Part shown: positions 62,376 through 64,000 of the stretch, one piece after another | How the letters are laid out: each line of letters begins with the position of its first letter | How positions within the stretch are numbered: position 1 is the stretch's first letter | Source of the DNA: Hydrogenoanaerobacterium saccharovorans | GTDB taxonomy: Bacteria; Bacillota; Clostridia; Oscillospirales; Ruminococcaceae | Reading direction: 5' to 3' | Length of the DNA stretch: 64,000 nucleotides | Assembly (NCBI RefSeq): GCF_016901815.1 | Contig: NZ_JACSNR010000006.1 | Span: 109,961-173,960 of the forward strand | Notes under the pieces: generated by a model | Told to the model about the DNA's origin: nothing | Seen by the model: only the letters and a program-made list of their open reading frames with translations | The model's database searches: none | Position numbers and translations under genes: made by a program

Positions 62376-62717
62376 ATGCGTATACTCAATCTGGAACAGG
62401 GACGCCCTGACCGCCTGACTGCCCGCAGGCTGCTGCTCAGCGGGCTGGAAAATGCCCGGGCCTCCGGTCATCGGGAGGTCAAGCTGATCCACGGCTATGG
62501 TTCCCATGGTGTGGGCGGCAGCATCCGGCGGGACACCCGGACTACCCTCCTGCAGCTCCAGGAGGAGGGACAGATCCTCGGATTTATCCCCGGGGAGGAA
62601 TTCGGACCCTTCTCGGAGCTCTGCCGGCAGGCTCTCGCTAAAAACTGGGAGCTGACCCGGGACCCGGATTATGCCCGGGGCAACAGCGGCATTACCATCG
62701 TCCTTCTGCGCAAATAA
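62376..62717 (+). CDS. Smr-domain protein
   Basis: 113 residues, a single Smr (small MutS-related) domain: LTARRLLLSGLENARASG, then the HGxG loop KLIHGYGSHGVGGSIRRDTR. Classic Smr nucleases have LxxxLHGxGxGxL; here the loop is extended. Such domains cut or bind DNA or RNA. The GC-rich GAGGTGG SD overlaps the upstream stop (TGAGGTGG), so translation is coupled to the membrane protein. Confidence 0.82.
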   Translation: MRILNLEQGRPDRLTARRLLLSGLENARASGHREVKLIHGYGSHGVGGSIRRDTRTTLLQLQEEGQILGFIPGEEFGPFSELCRQALAKNWELTRDPDYARGNSGITIVLLRK

Positions 62718-62718
62718 C

Positions 62719-62757
62719 AAACCCCCGGCATTCCCAACAGGGAACCCGGGGGTTTTT
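62719..62757 (+). terminator. Terminator of the membrane-protein/Smr unit
   Basis: AACCCCCGG..TTCCC / GGGAA..CCGGGGGTT with AACA loop, then TTTTTG. Confidence 0.9.
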
Positions 62758-62778
62758 GACTGAATGCGGTTATGGGGA

Positions 62779-63465
62779 TCAGTGGGGCACGAACATTGCC
62801 AGCACAACGGTGATGATACCGGCAATGCCGATGGATACGCCGCTCATGGCGCCTTCCACATCGCCGATCTCCATGGCCTTGGAGGTACCGCCCGCATGGC
62901 TGCAGCAGCCGATGCCCACACCGGCAGCAATGCGGTTCTTGATGCGCAGTACCTTGATGAGGATCGGAGCCAGGATATTGCCGAAGATACCGGTGAGCAC
63001 GACCACAGCCACAGTCACCGACGGGATACCGCCCAGCTGGGCACTCAGTTCCATGGCGATGGGAGTGGTGACCGACTTGGGGATCATGGTATAGGTCAGG
63101 GTATCGCTGAGCCCCATCAGGCGGCAGAGCAGATAGACACTGGTCATGGAGGCGGCAGATCCTGCCAGGCAGCCCAGAACGATGGGCAGGAAGTATTTCT
63201 TCAGCAGGGGGAGCTGCTTATAGATGGAATAAGCCAGCAGCGCAGTGGTGGGTGTAAGCATCATGGTGATGATGTTGGCGCCGTTCAGATAGTCCTGGAG
63301 GGGAATATCGAACACCAGCAGCACTGCCACAATGGCAATGATGGTGAGCAGCACAGGGTTGAGGAGCGGCGAACCGGTGCGCCGGTTGAGCGCCGACATG
63401 AGAAGATAGACGCCGAAGGTCAGGGCGAGGCCGAACAGGGCGCTCTGCAGGATAATGTTGATCAT
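62779..63465 (-). CDS. lrgB: LrgB/CidB-family membrane protein
   Basis: 228 residues, about seven membrane helices. IPKSVTTPIAMELSAQLGG and CSHAGGTSKAMEIGDVEGAM are the LrgB signatures. The family modulates murein hydrolase activity or exports metabolites such as pyruvate. Its start overlaps the lrgA stop by 4 bases. Confidence 0.93.
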   Translation of the reverse strand: MINIILQSALFGLALTFGVYLLMSALNRRTGSPLLNPVLLTIIAIVAVLLVFDIPLQDYLNGANIITMMLTPTTALLAYSIYKQLPLLKKYFLPIVLGCLAGSAASMTSVYLLCRLMGLSDTLTYTMIPKSVTTPIAMELSAQLGGIPSVTVAVVVLTGIFGNILAPILIKVLRIKNRIAAGVGIGCCSHAGGTSKAMEIGDVEGAMSGVSIGIAGIITVVLAMFVPH

Positions 63466-63833
63466 GCGCGTTCCTCCTTCTTTCCACGCTCCATGAGCTT
63501 GATGACGCCGGTGACGGTATAGGCAGTGACCGTGAAGGTGATAATCAGCGATACGACCATAATGATCAGCAGCTGTACCACACTGCCCTGGATGGAGGCA
63601 TACTCATCCAGGATTGCCACGCCGGACGGCACAAACAGGAACGCCATGTTTGCGAGCAGGTATTCCGCCACATCCTGGACACTCTGGGGCTTGAGCACAC
63701 CGGAGATGAACAGTCCCAGCATGATCAGCAGCGCAGCCACAGCAGCCGGGAACGGGAAGGGCAGATAGGCCGCCACCACTTCACCCGCCATGCAGATGAG
63801 GAATACGATGGTTAATTGTTTGAACAGCTTCAT
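63462..63833 (-). CDS. lrgA: LrgA/CidA-family membrane protein
   Basis: 123 residues, four membrane helices. FPFPAAVAALLIMLGLFISG and ANMAFLFVPSGVAILD are the holin-like LrgA hallmarks. It acts with LrgB. The ATG at 63833 has SD GGGGGA. Confidence 0.92.
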   Translation of the reverse strand: MKLFKQLTIVFLICMAGEVVAAYLPFPFPAAVAALLIMLGLFISGVLKPQSVQDVAEYLLANMAFLFVPSGVAILDEYASIQGSVVQLLIIMVVSLIITFTVTAYTVTGVIKLMERGKKEERA

Positions 63834-63854
63834 AGGAATTCCCCCTGACAAAAT

Positions 63855-63889
63855 AAAAAATCCCTTTGCGATGTAACAAAGGGATTTTT
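63855..63889 (-). terminator. Terminator of the tRNA unit, upstream of lrgA
   Basis: AAAAATCCCTTTG / CAAAGGGATTTTT (wobble-free core) with a short loop; on the minus strand it follows tRNA-Gly directly and is T-rich. Confidence 0.8.
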
Positions 63890-63892
63890 GTA

Positions 63893-63968
63893 TGGAGCGG
63901 GTTACGAGGCTCGAACTCGCTACCTCCACCTTGGCAAGGTGGCGCTCTACCAGATGAGCTAAACCCGC
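63893..63968 (-). tRNA. tRNA-Gly (GCC)
   Basis: 76 bases with encoded CCA. The acceptor GCGGGTT pairs with AACCCGC, D-arm GCTC/GAGC, anticodon stem CCACC/GGTGG with loop TTGCCAA (anticodon GCC), and T-arm GCGAG/CTCGT with TTCGAGC. Confidence 0.97.
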
Positions 63969-63975
63969 TTATTTT

Positions 63976-64000
63976 TGGTGCCTTCGACCGGAATCGAACC
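63976..64000 (-). tRNA. tRNA, 3' part only (isotype undetermined)
   Basis: On the minus strand the window enters a tRNA at its T-loop (GGTTCGATTCC), followed by the acceptor half CGAAGGC, a discriminator A and CCA. The anticodon lies outside. It is 7 bases upstream of tRNA-Gly, so the two are probably one transcript. Confidence 0.85.

Noticed and set aside
1..64000. Prophage, insertion sequence, CRISPR array or integrative element
   Set aside because: No transposase, integrase, phage structural gene, direct-repeat array or compositional island was found across the window.

Overview
The window is about 57% G+C, densely coded, and reads as the chromosome of an endospore-forming Clostridia, most likely an Oscillospirales (Ruminococcaceae/Oscillospiraceae-type) gut bacterium. 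This is an inference from gene content: spo0A, spoIVB and a gerA-type germinant receptor operon; a clostridial-type IspH-ribosomal protein S1 fusion; FabK rather than FabI; NrdR; and LrgAB. No phage, transposase, integrase or CRISPR array was seen. Base composition and codon use look even, with A+T-rich stretches only at promoters.

Layout. 1-6.4 kb: the end of a uvrA-like gene, then a very large multidomain protein (TPR, SUFU-like and DUF4253-like regions) with a DUF4261 protein, resembling bacterial poly-immunity proteins. 6.5-8.1 kb: a Dam-type adenine methyltransferase facing a PD-(D/E)XK nuclease-like protein, a possible restriction-modification pair. 8.2-9.9 kb: mgtE behind a long structured leader that ends in an intrinsic terminator, a candidate metal-sensing RNA. 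10-14.7 kb: flavodoxin lipoprotein, HAD hydrolase, spo0A with Spo0A boxes, spoIVB, SLOG protein. 14.8-19.7 kb: gerAC/gerAB/gerAA, then a YetF-DUF4363 pair. 19.8-24.1 kb: a sulfonate/nitrate-type ABC importer with an amidohydrolase-fold protein, divergent from a Crp-type regulator across a shared inverted repeat.

24.3-33.1 kb: housekeeping and transport genes (nrdR, DegV, RlmD-type rRNA methylase, GyrI-like, radical SAM, CorA-like, BrnQ). 33.1-43.4 kb: a complete type II fatty-acid synthesis operon read leftward: acpP, (hairpin), accB, accC, accD, accA, fabH, fabK, a second FabK/nitronate-monooxygenase-like gene, fabD, fabG, fabF, fabZ. 43.6-46.9 kb: a surface-polysaccharide O-acetylation module (DUF4358 lipoprotein, MBOAT acyltransferase, DHHW protein). 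47.1-52.5 kb: rpiR-type regulator, BaiN/YhiN-like flavoprotein, cmk, plsC-like and ispH-rpsA as one overlapping operon.

52.7-64 kb: chorismate mutase with a foldable leader, a D-cysteine-desulfhydrase-type PLP enzyme, a second DegV with a TlpA-like lipoprotein, a family 8 glycosyltransferase, a DUF5058 membrane-protein pair, coaX, an unfamiliar polytopic membrane protein with an Smr-domain protein, lrgA-lrgB, tRNA-Gly(GCC) and the 3' end of a second tRNA. The strongest leads for something undescribed are the Dam/PD-(D/E)XK pair, the mgtE leader RNA and the giant poly-immunity-like protein.
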